A stretch of 64,000 nucleotides of DNA from Quadrisphaera sp. RL12-1S (lineage in GTDB: Bacteria; Actinomycetota; Actinomycetes; Actinomycetales; Quadrisphaeraceae), in assembly GCF_014270065.1 (NCBI RefSeq), contig NZ_JACNME010000003.1, forward strand, positions 310,001-374,000. Direction: 5' to 3'. The notes under the pieces were generated by a model. The model saw only the letters and a program-made list of their open reading frames with translations. It was not told where the DNA came from and ran no database searches. Of this stretch, positions 33,901 through 41,117 are shown one piece after another. Position 1 is the stretch's first letter, and each line of letters begins with the position of its first letter. The position numbers and the translations under genes are program-made.

Positions 33901-35304
33901 TCAGCTCTTGGACGGGGCCGGGTCGCCCACGGGGCGCGGCGCCGGCGGCTTGGCGCCGGCGGCCACGAAGTCCTCGCGGGGGTTGGCCTGGCGGCCGATG
34001 GCCACCATGTCGCGCGTGATGCCCATGCCCGACGCGGCCCAGCCGAGGGCGATGCGGACCTTCCGGTCCAGCGTGGGCATCGCGTAGAGGTGGTAGGCGC
34101 GGTGCATGACCCAGGCCGGGAAGCCCTTGACCTTCACGCCGAAGGTGTTGGCGACGCCCTTGCCGATGCCGAAGGAGGCGACCGTGCCGATGTACTTGTG
34201 GCGGTACTCGGTCAGGCCCTCGCCGCGCAGCGTGGCGACGACGTTGGCGGCCAGCACCTTGGACTCGCGCACGGCGTGCTGGGCGTTGGGCGCGCAGAAC
34301 TGGCCCGGCTCCTTGGTGAGGTCCGGCACGGCGCACGCGTCGCCGGCGCCCCAGGCGCCCTCGACGACGCCGTCGTCACCGGTCACGCGCAGGTCGGCGC
34401 GGACGGTGAGGCGGCCCAGCTTGTCCAGCGGGAGGCCGGTGGCGGCGAGCACGGGGTTGGACTTGATGCCTGCGGTCCACACGACGGTGTCGGTGTCGAA
34501 CTCGGTGCCGTCGGAGAGCACGGCGTGGCCGCCCTCGATCGACTTGAGCTGGGTGTCGAGGCGGATGTCGATGCCGCGCTCGCGCAGCTGCTGCAGCGAC
34601 CAGACGCTCATCTCGGGGCCGACCTCGGGCAGGATCCGCCCGAGCGCCTCGACCACGATGAACTTGACCTCGTCCTGGCTGATGCCGGAGTGGTCCTTCA
34701 CCGAGGCGCGGACCAGGTCCTCCAGCTCGGCCATGGCCTCGATGCCGGCGTAGCCGCCGCCGACGAAGACGAAGGTGAGCGCGCGCGCCTTGGCGGCCGG
34801 GTCGGTCATGACCGCGGCGGCGTCGAGGCGGTCGAGGATGTGGTCGCGGCAGGCCGTGGCCTCCTCGACGGACTTGAAGCCGATCGCCTGCTCCATGAGC
34901 CCGGGGATCGGGAAGGTGCGCGAGACGGCGCCCAGGCCGATGACCACCTGGTCGTAGGAGATCTCGACCTGCTCGCCCTCCTGGGGCTGCACGAAGGCGA
35001 CCTTGCGGGCCGGGTCCATGCCGGTCACGGTGCCGGTGACGACGTCGGCGCCCTTGAGCGCCTGGCGCAGGGAGACCACCACGTGGCGGGACTCGATGGA
35101 GCCGCCGGCCACCTCGGGCAGGAACGGCGCGTAGGTCATGTAGGGGCGCGGGTCGACGACGACGACCTGCGCCTCGCCGGGCTTGAGCTGCTTCAGCAGG
35201 TGGCGCGCCGTGAGCAGGCCCACGAAGCCCCCGCCGAGCAGCAGGATCCGGGGGCGTCCCGCCGCGGCGGGCACAGGGGACTCCAAGGAGGAGGGGGCGG
35301 TCAT
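33901..35304 (-). CDS. ndh: Type II NADH dehydrogenase
   Basis: 467 residues. Membrane-associated flavoprotein passing electrons from NADH to menaquinone without pumping protons. LLLGGGFVGLLTARHL is the FAD Rossmann motif, FVFVGGGYAGIEAMAEL the NAD motif, and WGAGDACAVPD the FAD-binding C-terminal motif. Length is typical. ATG 35304 is preceded by TAGATT at exactly seven bases and has no ribosome site, so the mRNA should be leaderless. Confidence 0.9.
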   Translation of the reverse strand: MTAPSSLESPVPAAAGRPRILLLGGGFVGLLTARHLLKQLKPGEAQVVVVDPRPYMTYAPFLPEVAGGSIESRHVVVSLRQALKGADVVTGTVTGMDPARKVAFVQPQEGEQVEISYDQVVIGLGAVSRTFPIPGLMEQAIGFKSVEEATACRDHILDRLDAAAVMTDPAAKARALTFVFVGGGYAGIEAMAELEDLVRASVKDHSGISQDEVKFIVVEALGRILPEVGPEMSVWSLQQLRERGIDIRLDTQLKSIEGGHAVLSDGTEFDTDTVVWTAGIKSNPVLAATGLPLDKLGRLTVRADLRVTGDDGVVEGAWGAGDACAVPDLTKEPGQFCAPNAQHAVRESKVLAANVVATLRGEGLTEYRHKYIGTVASFGIGKGVANTFGVKVKGFPAWVMHRAYHLYAMPTLDRKVRIALGWAASGMGITRDMVAIGRQANPREDFVAAGAKPPAPRPVGDPAPSKS

Positions 35305-35311
35305 GGGGCCA

Positions 35312-35317
35312 AATCTA
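35312..35317 (-). promoter_or_regulatory. -10 box TAGATT of leaderless ndh
   Basis: Minus-strand TAGATT, seven bases, ATG. A TTAGCA about 19 bases further up may be the -35 box. Confidence 0.55.
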
Positions 35318-35450
35318 GGGTTCTCCCGGGCGTGACTGCTAACGGGGCCACCAGACTCCGCCGTCAGGAGGCACCCGCCGGGGTGAGCACGAGATCGTCT
35401 CCTCCAGTCGGGTCGCGCGCGACCCGAAGCACACCGCGGTGCCCGCTGCG

Positions 35451-36350
35451 TCATCCGCACGGCCCAGCGCCGAGGCCCGCCAGCGCGGCCGCCAGGCCGA
35501 GCGCCTCGTCGAGCATCGCCTCCGTGAGCCTGCCCGTGGAGGTGTTCTGCTGGCTCACGTGGTAGCTGCCCACGAGGTGCACCGCACCGCTGCGGCGCCG
35601 GCCGCGCTCGTCGTCGTCGTCCTCCTCCGGGAGGGCCAGGACGGCGCGGGCGCCGTGCCCGAAGCGGGGCGCCGACCGCGGGACGGCCCACCCGAGGCGG
35701 CGGGCGCAGGCCAGCGAGGCGTCCCAGGCGATGCCGCCGAGCGCCAGCAGCACCAGGGGCCGCACGAGCTGGACCTCTCGGTCGAGCCACGGCGCGCAGG
35801 CGGCGCGCTCGTCGGGGGTGGGGAGGTTGTCGGGCGGGGCGCAGCGCACCGCCGCGGCGATGCGGACGCCGGTCAGGTGCTGGCCGTCTCCGGCGTGGTC
35901 GCTGCGCTGCTGGGCCGCGAGGCCCGCGCGGTGCAGGGCGGCGAAGATCCAGTCACCGGAGCGGTCGCCGGTGAAGACGCGCCCCGTGCGGTTGCCGCCG
36001 TGGGCGGCGGGCGCCAGGCCCACCACGAGCAGCGGCGCGTGCGGGTCTCCCCAGCCCGGGACCGGACGCCCCCAGTACGGCTGGTCGCGGTAGGCGCGCC
36101 GGCCGGTGGCGGCCACCTCCTCGCGCCAGGACACCAGGCGGGGGCAGGCGCGGCAGACCGAGACGCGGGCGTCGAGCTGGGCCGCGGTGCGCGCCGACGC
36201 AGCGGCCCGCAGCACGCCGGCCGGCGTGCGCGTGACGCGGGCGCCGGGACCCGCCGGGTCCTCGGGCCAGCCGGTGCCCGGAGCCACCGGCGACGTGGCC
36301 GGCAGCCCGGTCAGCGGGTGCGGGAGGAGCTCGGGGCGCTGCGGTGGCAC
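35451..36350 (-). CDS. Family 5 uracil-DNA glycosylase (UDGb)
   Basis: 299 residues. Removes uracil and related deaminated bases from DNA. Cys66 and Cys69 (VCRACP) begin the Fe-S ligand set. Motif A is GLAPAAHGGNRTGRVFTGD, and the C-terminal motif is SYHVSQQNTSTGRLT. The second residue after His is Val where Pro is usual (HPSQQ), a minor variation. An Asp/Glu-rich loop (about 235-240) is specific to this protein. Downstream of ndh on the same strand but about 100 bases apart. Confidence 0.88.
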   Translation of the reverse strand: MPPQRPELLPHPLTGLPATSPVAPGTGWPEDPAGPGARVTRTPAGVLRAAASARTAAQLDARVSVCRACPRLVSWREEVAATGRRAYRDQPYWGRPVPGWGDPHAPLLVVGLAPAAHGGNRTGRVFTGDRSGDWIFAALHRAGLAAQQRSDHAGDGQHLTGVRIAAAVRCAPPDNLPTPDERAACAPWLDREVQLVRPLVLLALGGIAWDASLACARRLGWAVPRSAPRFGHGARAVLALPEEDDDDERGRRRSGAVHLVGSYHVSQQNTSTGRLTEAMLDEALGLAAALAGLGAGPCG

Positions 36351-36379
36351 CGCCCCAGTGTGGGCGCCGGACGCCCCGG

Positions 36380-37480
36380 TCAGGGCTGCGCCGTGGGCGT
36401 CGGCTCGGGTGCGGACGGCGCCCCGGTGGCGCTGGCGTCAGGGCTGGGGACCTCGGTGGGCGTCGGGGTCGCGCCGGAGGTCAGCGAGGAGGTCGGCGAG
36501 GGGTTCGCGGCGGCGGTGCCGACGCCCAGCAGCGGCGGGAGCGTCGGCTCCGGGAGCGGTGGCGTGGTGGGCACCGCCCCCGCCGCCTGCGCCTGGGCGC
36601 GCAGCGGGTAGGTGTTCCAGCGGAGGGCGCCGTCCACGCCGACCGCGGGGACCAGCGGCGAAGGCTGCTGCCCGGACCAGTCGGCCCCGCTCCCCGTCGT
36701 CGTGGCGAGCGGCCGGCCGTAGTCGTCCAGCAGCTGCACACCGGTCAGGGGCCGGCCCTGCGCGTCGTAGGGGTAGATGTTCGTGACCACCTGCCCGTCG
36801 GACCACACGCCGTGCGAGGTGTCCGGACCGCTGTTCACGTACGAGCTGTCCACGTACACCGGCGGGGGGTTCGCGGCCGCGTAGGCGGCGAACGGCAGGA
36901 CGACGACGGCGAGCGCGTTGCCCGCCACGAGCAGCGTGCGCTGCCACTGCTCGGTCCAGCTGCGGCGCCCCAGCTCGAGGCTGACGGCGGCGGCGCCGAG
37001 CACCAGCAGCAGCGCCAGCAGGCCCTGGGCGCCGAGGAAGGAACCGATGACCCACCCACCGACGGCACCGCGCAGCACCCACCACGCGGGGCGCAGCTGC
37101 GCGCCGCGGTCGACGGCGCCGGGCCACCAGGGCCGGGCGCGCAGGGAACCGAGGATCCGCTCGCGGTCCTCCCGGAGCCCGTCCGCGGCCCGGCGCCAGA
37201 CGCCCCGGGCGGGCGGGCCGGGCAGCACACCGCTGCGGTCGGGCAGGCCGGCGGACGAGCGCAGCTCGTCGGCGTAGGCGCGGGGGCTGCCGAGCCTGTC
37301 GAGCAGCGGCGTGGAGGACTCGGCGGCCAGCTCGGCGAGGTCGGCCTCGAGGCCGCCGGTGAGCTCCTCGACCACCTCGACGGGCAGGTCGGCCAGCTCC
37401 GCGCGCACCGCGGCGGAGTACCCGCGCGCCTCGGCGGCGGGGTCGAGGCCGGGCGCGGGGACGGGCAGGGTGGTGCTCAT
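36380..37480 (-). CDS. HAAS/DUF1700-like membrane protein coupled to PadR
   Basis: 366 residues. The first 70 residues form the helical HAAS/DUF1700-like module (ELADLPVEVVEELTGGLEADL) found next to PadR regulators. Three hydrophobic segments follow, then an extracytoplasmic region and a Pro/Thr-rich tail. ATG 37480 overlaps the PadR stop as ATGA. Such pairs are thought to act as membrane signalling units whose synthesis is controlled by PadR; the ligand is unknown. Confidence 0.72.
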   Translation of the reverse strand: MSTTLPVPAPGLDPAAEARGYSAAVRAELADLPVEVVEELTGGLEADLAELAAESSTPLLDRLGSPRAYADELRSSAGLPDRSGVLPGPPARGVWRRAADGLREDRERILGSLRARPWWPGAVDRGAQLRPAWWVLRGAVGGWVIGSFLGAQGLLALLLVLGAAAVSLELGRRSWTEQWQRTLLVAGNALAVVVLPFAAYAAANPPPVYVDSSYVNSGPDTSHGVWSDGQVVTNIYPYDAQGRPLTGVQLLDDYGRPLATTTGSGADWSGQQPSPLVPAVGVDGALRWNTYPLRAQAQAAGAVPTTPPLPEPTLPPLLGVGTAAANPSPTSSLTSGATPTPTEVPSPDASATGAPSAPEPTPTAQP

Positions 37481-37809
37481 CGGGGGTCCCCCTCGGGCGC
37501 GAGCAGGTGGTCGACGGTCTCGCTGAACGCGCGCCAGCTCTTGCGCTGGGCCTCGAGCAGCTCCCGGCCGCGGGGGTTGATGCCGTAGTACTTGCGGTGG
37601 GGTCCCTCCTCGGAGGGCACCACGTAGCTGCTCAGCGCGCCGGCGGCGTACAGACGCCGCAGCGTGCCGTAGACGGAGGCGTCGCCGACGTCCTCCAGAC
37701 CGGCGCCGCGCAGGCGCCGCACGACGTCGTAGCCGTAGCCGTCGTCGTCCTCGACCACGGCGAGCACGGCCGCGTCGAGCACCCCCTTGAGGAGCTGCGT
37801 GGTGTCCAC
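37477..37809 (-). CDS. PadR-family transcriptional regulator
   Basis: 110 residues. Winged helix with LLKGVLDAAVLAVV, YGYDVVRRL, SVYGTLRRLYAAG and the wing RKYYGINPRG, followed by a short C-terminal dimerisation helix (PadR-s2 type). GTG 37809 is chosen because TAGTGT lies exactly seven bases upstream, a leaderless start; GTG 37818 would place the promoter too close. An imperfect inverted repeat (TAGTGCGC-TTC-GCGCAGTA) adjoins the -10 box and is a possible autoregulatory operator. Confidence 0.85.
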   Translation of the reverse strand: MDTTQLLKGVLDAAVLAVVEDDDGYGYDVVRRLRGAGLEDVGDASVYGTLRRLYAAGALSSYVVPSEEGPHRKYYGINPRGRELLEAQRKSWRAFSETVDHLLAPEGDPR

Positions 37810-37816
37810 GCGCCGC

Positions 37817-37822
37817 ACACTA
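37817..37822 (-). promoter_or_regulatory. -10 box TAGTGT of leaderless padR
   Basis: Minus-strand TAGTGT, seven bases, GTG. The box adjoins an inverted repeat just upstream. Confidence 0.55.
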
Positions 37823-37904
37823 CTGCGCGAAGCGCACTACCATCCAGAGCGCCACACCGGTGATCTCCATCGCGTGGGCGCCACGCTGGTCACCGGGTGG
37901 TCCT

Positions 37905-37931
37905 GTGCCCGCTGGGTGGCGTGGTGCCCGG
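37905..37931 (+). repeat. 27-bp repeat upstream of the DUF559 gene
   Basis: Matches the reverse complement of 39166-39192 at 25 of 27 bases, so the DUF559 gene is flanked by inverted copies. A third copy lies at 39124-39150. Confidence 0.7.
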
Positions 37932-38100
37932 CTCCACGGGCCAGGGGCGGGCAGGAGGCCACCCGGTGGGCGTCAGCCCACCCGGTCCGTGGGAGGCCGA
38001 GACGGCCGTCGTCCGCCCACAGGTGGCTCCGGACCCGCCGCCGTCCACAGGGACGCGGACGCGGCCCGTCAGCGCCGGCCGGCACCGGCACGCTCCAGCG

Positions 38101-39111
38101 ATGAGGTCCCAGGTGCCGGCGGTCCTGCGGGCGGCGGGCGGGGTGAGCACGTGGTCCGCGCTGGCCGCCGCCACGAGCGACAGCGCCGTCAACCGAGCCG
38201 TCGTCTCCGGCGCCGCGGTGCTGGGCCTGCCCGGCGTGCTGCTGCTGCCCGACGTCGCCGACGACGACGCCGCCCGGCGGCGCGCGGCGCTCGCCTACGC
38301 CGGTGACGGCGCGCTGCTCAGCCACACCACCGCACTGCGGGTGCACGGGCTCCCGCTACCGGCGCCAGACCCCGTCGTGCACGTGGTGGTGCCCCACCGG
38401 CGCCAGCGCAGGACGGCGCGGGAGCACCCCGTCGCCGTGGTCGTGCACCGGAGCCGGAGCCGCCCGCCGTCGACGGTGCGCGGTGGCGACCCGGTGGTGG
38501 CCCTGGAGACGGCGGTGGTGCAGAGCTGGCCGCTGCTGCGGGGCTCCGACCAGCGCGCCCCGGCCCTCGTGGCCGTCCGGCGGCGTCTCACCACGGCGAC
38601 GGCGCTCCGCGAGGAGCTCCAGCGGCGCCGGGTCCTCGCGCAGCGCCCGGCACTGCTGCGGCTCGTGGAGGCCATCGCCGACGGGTGCCGCAGCGAGCTG
38701 GAGCTGTGGGGGTACGAGCAGGTCTTCACCGGCCAGGACTTCGCGGAGCTCAGGCGCCAGGTGGAGGTGGTCGTGGACGGGCGTCTGGCGGTGCTGGACT
38801 GCTACGACCCGCGCGCGGCGCTCGCCATCGAGCTCGACGGGCGGCAGTACCACGACTCCCCCCGCGACCGGGAGCGAGACGCCGAGCGCGACGTGAGGCT
38901 GGCCAGCGTCGGCATCCAGACCGTGAGGTTCTCGCACCGCCGGCTCACCCGGTCACCGGAGGAGTGCCGCCGTGAGGCCCTGCGCACCCAGGAGACCCGC
39001 AGGGCGCAGCTGGCAGGACGTCCGAGGCCCCTCGTCGTCGAGGTCCCCGGACGGGCGGGTGGGGCGCCCCGGCTGCGGCTCGCGCTGCCCGCGGCGGCAC
39101 CCGGCGCGTGA
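38101..39111 (+). CDS. AbiEi-like winged-helix protein with DUF559 endonuclease-like domain
   Basis: 336 residues. The N-terminus (MRSQVPAVLRAAGGV to about 60) is like the winged helix of type IV antitoxin AbiEi proteins. The last 100 residues are DUF559, a Vsr/PD-(D/E)XK nuclease fold: RRQVEVVVDGRLAVLDCY, AIELDGRQYHDSPRDRERD, VGIQTVRFSHRRL. The E-L-D and following basic residues fit the active site. Such proteins are common in actinobacteria, scattered, and of unknown function; a DNA repair or defence role is a guess. Flanking inverted repeats suggest mobility. Confidence 0.72.
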   Translation: MRSQVPAVLRAAGGVSTWSALAAATSDSAVNRAVVSGAAVLGLPGVLLLPDVADDDAARRRAALAYAGDGALLSHTTALRVHGLPLPAPDPVVHVVVPHRRQRRTAREHPVAVVVHRSRSRPPSTVRGGDPVVALETAVVQSWPLLRGSDQRAPALVAVRRRLTTATALREELQRRRVLAQRPALLRLVEAIADGCRSELELWGYEQVFTGQDFAELRRQVEVVVDGRLAVLDCYDPRAALAIELDGRQYHDSPRDRERDAERDVRLASVGIQTVRFSHRRLTRSPEECRREALRTQETRRAQLAGRPRPLVVEVPGRAGGAPRLRLALPAAAPGA

Positions 39112-39123
39112 ACGGGTGCGCTG

Positions 39124-39192
39124 GCGCCCGCTGGGTGCGCTGCTGCCCGGGCCCAGCCCCTCCGGCCGGGCACCAGGACACCCAGCGGGCAC
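39124..39192. repeat. Inverted pair of 27-bp repeats after the DUF559 gene
   Basis: Copies at 39124-39150 (plus) and 39166-39192 (minus) of the consensus G(T/C)GCCCGCTGGGTG-N3-TG(G/C)TGCCCGG. Together they form a long imperfect hairpin around a 15-base loop, which can also terminate the convergent genes. Confidence 0.7.
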
Positions 39193-39233
39193 GAGCCGAC
39201 CCAGCGGTCAGCGCAGGAGATCGCCGCAGGAGG

Positions 39234-40085
39234 TCAGTACAGGAAGAGCGGGAACCACTCCCGCGTGTGGGCGTGCACCAGCACCATGAAGAGGATCGCG
39301 TCGAAGGTCAGGTGCACCGCCACGACGTAGCTGAGCGACCGCGTCGTCGCGAAGGTGTACCCCTGGACCAGCGCGAACGGGAAGACCAGCAGCGGCCCCC
39401 ACTCGCGGAACCCCAGCTCGTGCAGGAACGACGTGAACAGCACGGCCTGCAGCAGGTTGGCCAGCCACACCGGGTGGTGGCGGCGCAGCAGCGTGAACAC
39501 CGTGCAGATGAAGAACAGCTCGTCCCAGACGCCGAGCGCGTTCGTGCCCAGGAACAGCCGCCCCAGCTCACCGGGGGTCCGCGCGGCCGGCCAGTTCTCG
39601 TAGACGCCGCTCGTGATGAGGTAGAACGGCAGGGCGGTCCACCCGAGCACGACGACGGCGGCCAGCCACCACCACTCGAAGCGGTTCCACCGGCGCCCGG
39701 TGCCCACCGGGAAGGTGATCGCGTGGTCGCGGAAGACCCACCGCGAGAGGGCGTAGGGCGCCCCGACGGCCACGACCATCGCCGCGCCCATGGTGGTCAT
39801 GTGCTCCCACGAGGTGTCCGTGGTGACCGGCACGAGGCTCATGGCGCCCAGGCCGAGCGCGGCCAGCAGGTGGTCGCGCCCGTAGGAGGACCGCTCGCGC
39901 CGTCCCACCAGGGCGGCGACGACGACGCCGGCCGCGAGCACCGCCCAGCCGCCGGGCCGGACCTCCAGGGCGAAGAGCAGCACGCCCGAGACCACCAGCA
40001 GCGCCGACGCCGCCAGCCGCGCCCCGCCGCCCGGTCGGACCGGGTCAGGAGCGGCCTCGGCGGGACCCGCCGCCGTCGTCGTCAC
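39234..40085 (-). CDS. CPBP-like intramembrane protein
   Basis: 283 residues, about eight helices. The C-terminal half has the CPBP/Abi layout: ELFF in helix 5, FTSFLHELGF (FxxxH-like), and HLTFD (HxxxD). The classic first motif EExxxR is reduced to DELFFIC, so metalloprotease activity is doubtful. CPBP proteins process prenylated or peptide substrates in membranes. GTG 40085 overlaps the ppx stop as GTGA, so it is translated with exopolyphosphatase. Confidence 0.65.
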   Translation of the reverse strand: MTTTAAGPAEAAPDPVRPGGGARLAASALLVVSGVLLFALEVRPGGWAVLAAGVVVAALVGRRERSSYGRDHLLAALGLGAMSLVPVTTDTSWEHMTTMGAAMVVAVGAPYALSRWVFRDHAITFPVGTGRRWNRFEWWWLAAVVVLGWTALPFYLITSGVYENWPAARTPGELGRLFLGTNALGVWDELFFICTVFTLLRRHHPVWLANLLQAVLFTSFLHELGFREWGPLLVFPFALVQGYTFATTRSLSYVVAVHLTFDAILFMVLVHAHTREWFPLFLY

Positions 40086-41089
40086 GCAGGGGCACCCGCC
40101 GCGCGGCGGGCCAGCGCGAGGGCGGTGCCGTCGAGGATGTCGTGCTCGCTGGTGCGGACCTCGGCGACACCGGCGCAGGCGGCCACCCGGCGCACCACCT
40201 CGCGCCACACGAGCGCGCCCGCGCCGATGACGTCCACCCGGCCGGGGTGCATGTACGGCAGGGCCGCCCGCTGCTCCCGGGGCATGGCCACCAGGTCGTC
40301 GCAGGCGGCGACGACGTCCGCCACGGGGAGCACGGACCCGTGGATCCGCGCGGAGTCGTAGGTGGGCAGGCCCAGCGCGTGCGCGGTGACGGTGGTGACC
40401 GTCCCGGCCACGCCCACCAGCGAGCGGGCCTCCTCCAGCGGCACGGCGGCCGCGGCGACGCCGAGGGCGGAGTGCACGTCGGCCACCAGGGCCTCCACCT
40501 GGGCGGGCGTCGGCGGGTCGGACAGCGCGTGACGCTCGTGCAGGCGCACGCAGCCGACGTCCACCGAGCGCGCCGCCTGCACGTCGCGCTCCCCCAGCAC
40601 CAGCTCCGTGGAGCCGCCGCCCAGGTCGCACACGAGGTGCGGGCCGGCCACGCCGGCGCCGGTGAGCTCGCCGGTGGCGCCGAGGAAGCTCAGCGAGGCC
40701 TCCTCCGCGCCGGTGATGACCTCCGGTGCCACGCCCAGCAGCTGGCGGACGCCGTCGACGAGGAGGTGGGCGTTGCGGGCGTCGCGGCTGGCGGAGGTCG
40801 CCACGAACCGCACGTGGTCGGCGTCCCGGGGCACGCCGTGCTCGACCAGCAGGTCCCTCACCCGCGCGGTCTCGGCCAGCGTGCGCTCCAGCGCCTCCGC
40901 CGCGAACTCGCCCGTGGAGTCGACGCCCTGCCCGAGCCGCACCACCTCCATGGTGCGCACGACGTCCGCCAGGGACCGGGGGGCGCCGCTGGCGTCGAAC
41001 GACACGTCGGCCACCAGCAGGCGCAGGGAGTTGGTGCCGCAGTCGATCGCGGCCACGCGCGCTGTCCGGGTCTCTTCCACGGGCGCCAT
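40082..41089 (-). CDS. ppx: Exopolyphosphatase/guanosine pentaphosphatase (Ppx/GppA)
   Basis: 335 residues of the ASKHA phosphotransferase fold: AAIDCGTNSLRLLVAD (phosphate 1), FVATSASRDARN, DLGGGSTELVLG (phosphate 2), and AGTVTTVTAHAL. It hydrolyses polyphosphate ends and/or pppGpp. ATG 41089 directly abuts GGGAGG, so GTG 41080, nine bases from it, may be the true start. In M. tuberculosis a ppx gene follows eno, ftsB-like and DUF501 genes; here that order is split by 9 kb. Confidence 0.9.
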   Translation of the reverse strand: MAPVEETRTARVAAIDCGTNSLRLLVADVSFDASGAPRSLADVVRTMEVVRLGQGVDSTGEFAAEALERTLAETARVRDLLVEHGVPRDADHVRFVATSASRDARNAHLLVDGVRQLLGVAPEVITGAEEASLSFLGATGELTGAGVAGPHLVCDLGGGSTELVLGERDVQAARSVDVGCVRLHERHALSDPPTPAQVEALVADVHSALGVAAAAVPLEEARSLVGVAGTVTTVTAHALGLPTYDSARIHGSVLPVADVVAACDDLVAMPREQRAALPYMHPGRVDVIGAGALVWREVVRRVAACAGVAEVRTSEHDILDGTALALARRAAGAPA

Positions 41090-41104
41090 CCTCCCGGACC
41101 CGCC

Positions 41105-41110
41105 TAGCCT
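41105..41110 (+). promoter_or_regulatory. -10 box TAGCCT of the leaderless oxidoreductase gene
   Basis: TAGCCT, CGAGCGC, GTG: seven bases between box and start codon. Confidence 0.55.
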
Positions 41111-41117
41111 CGAGCGC

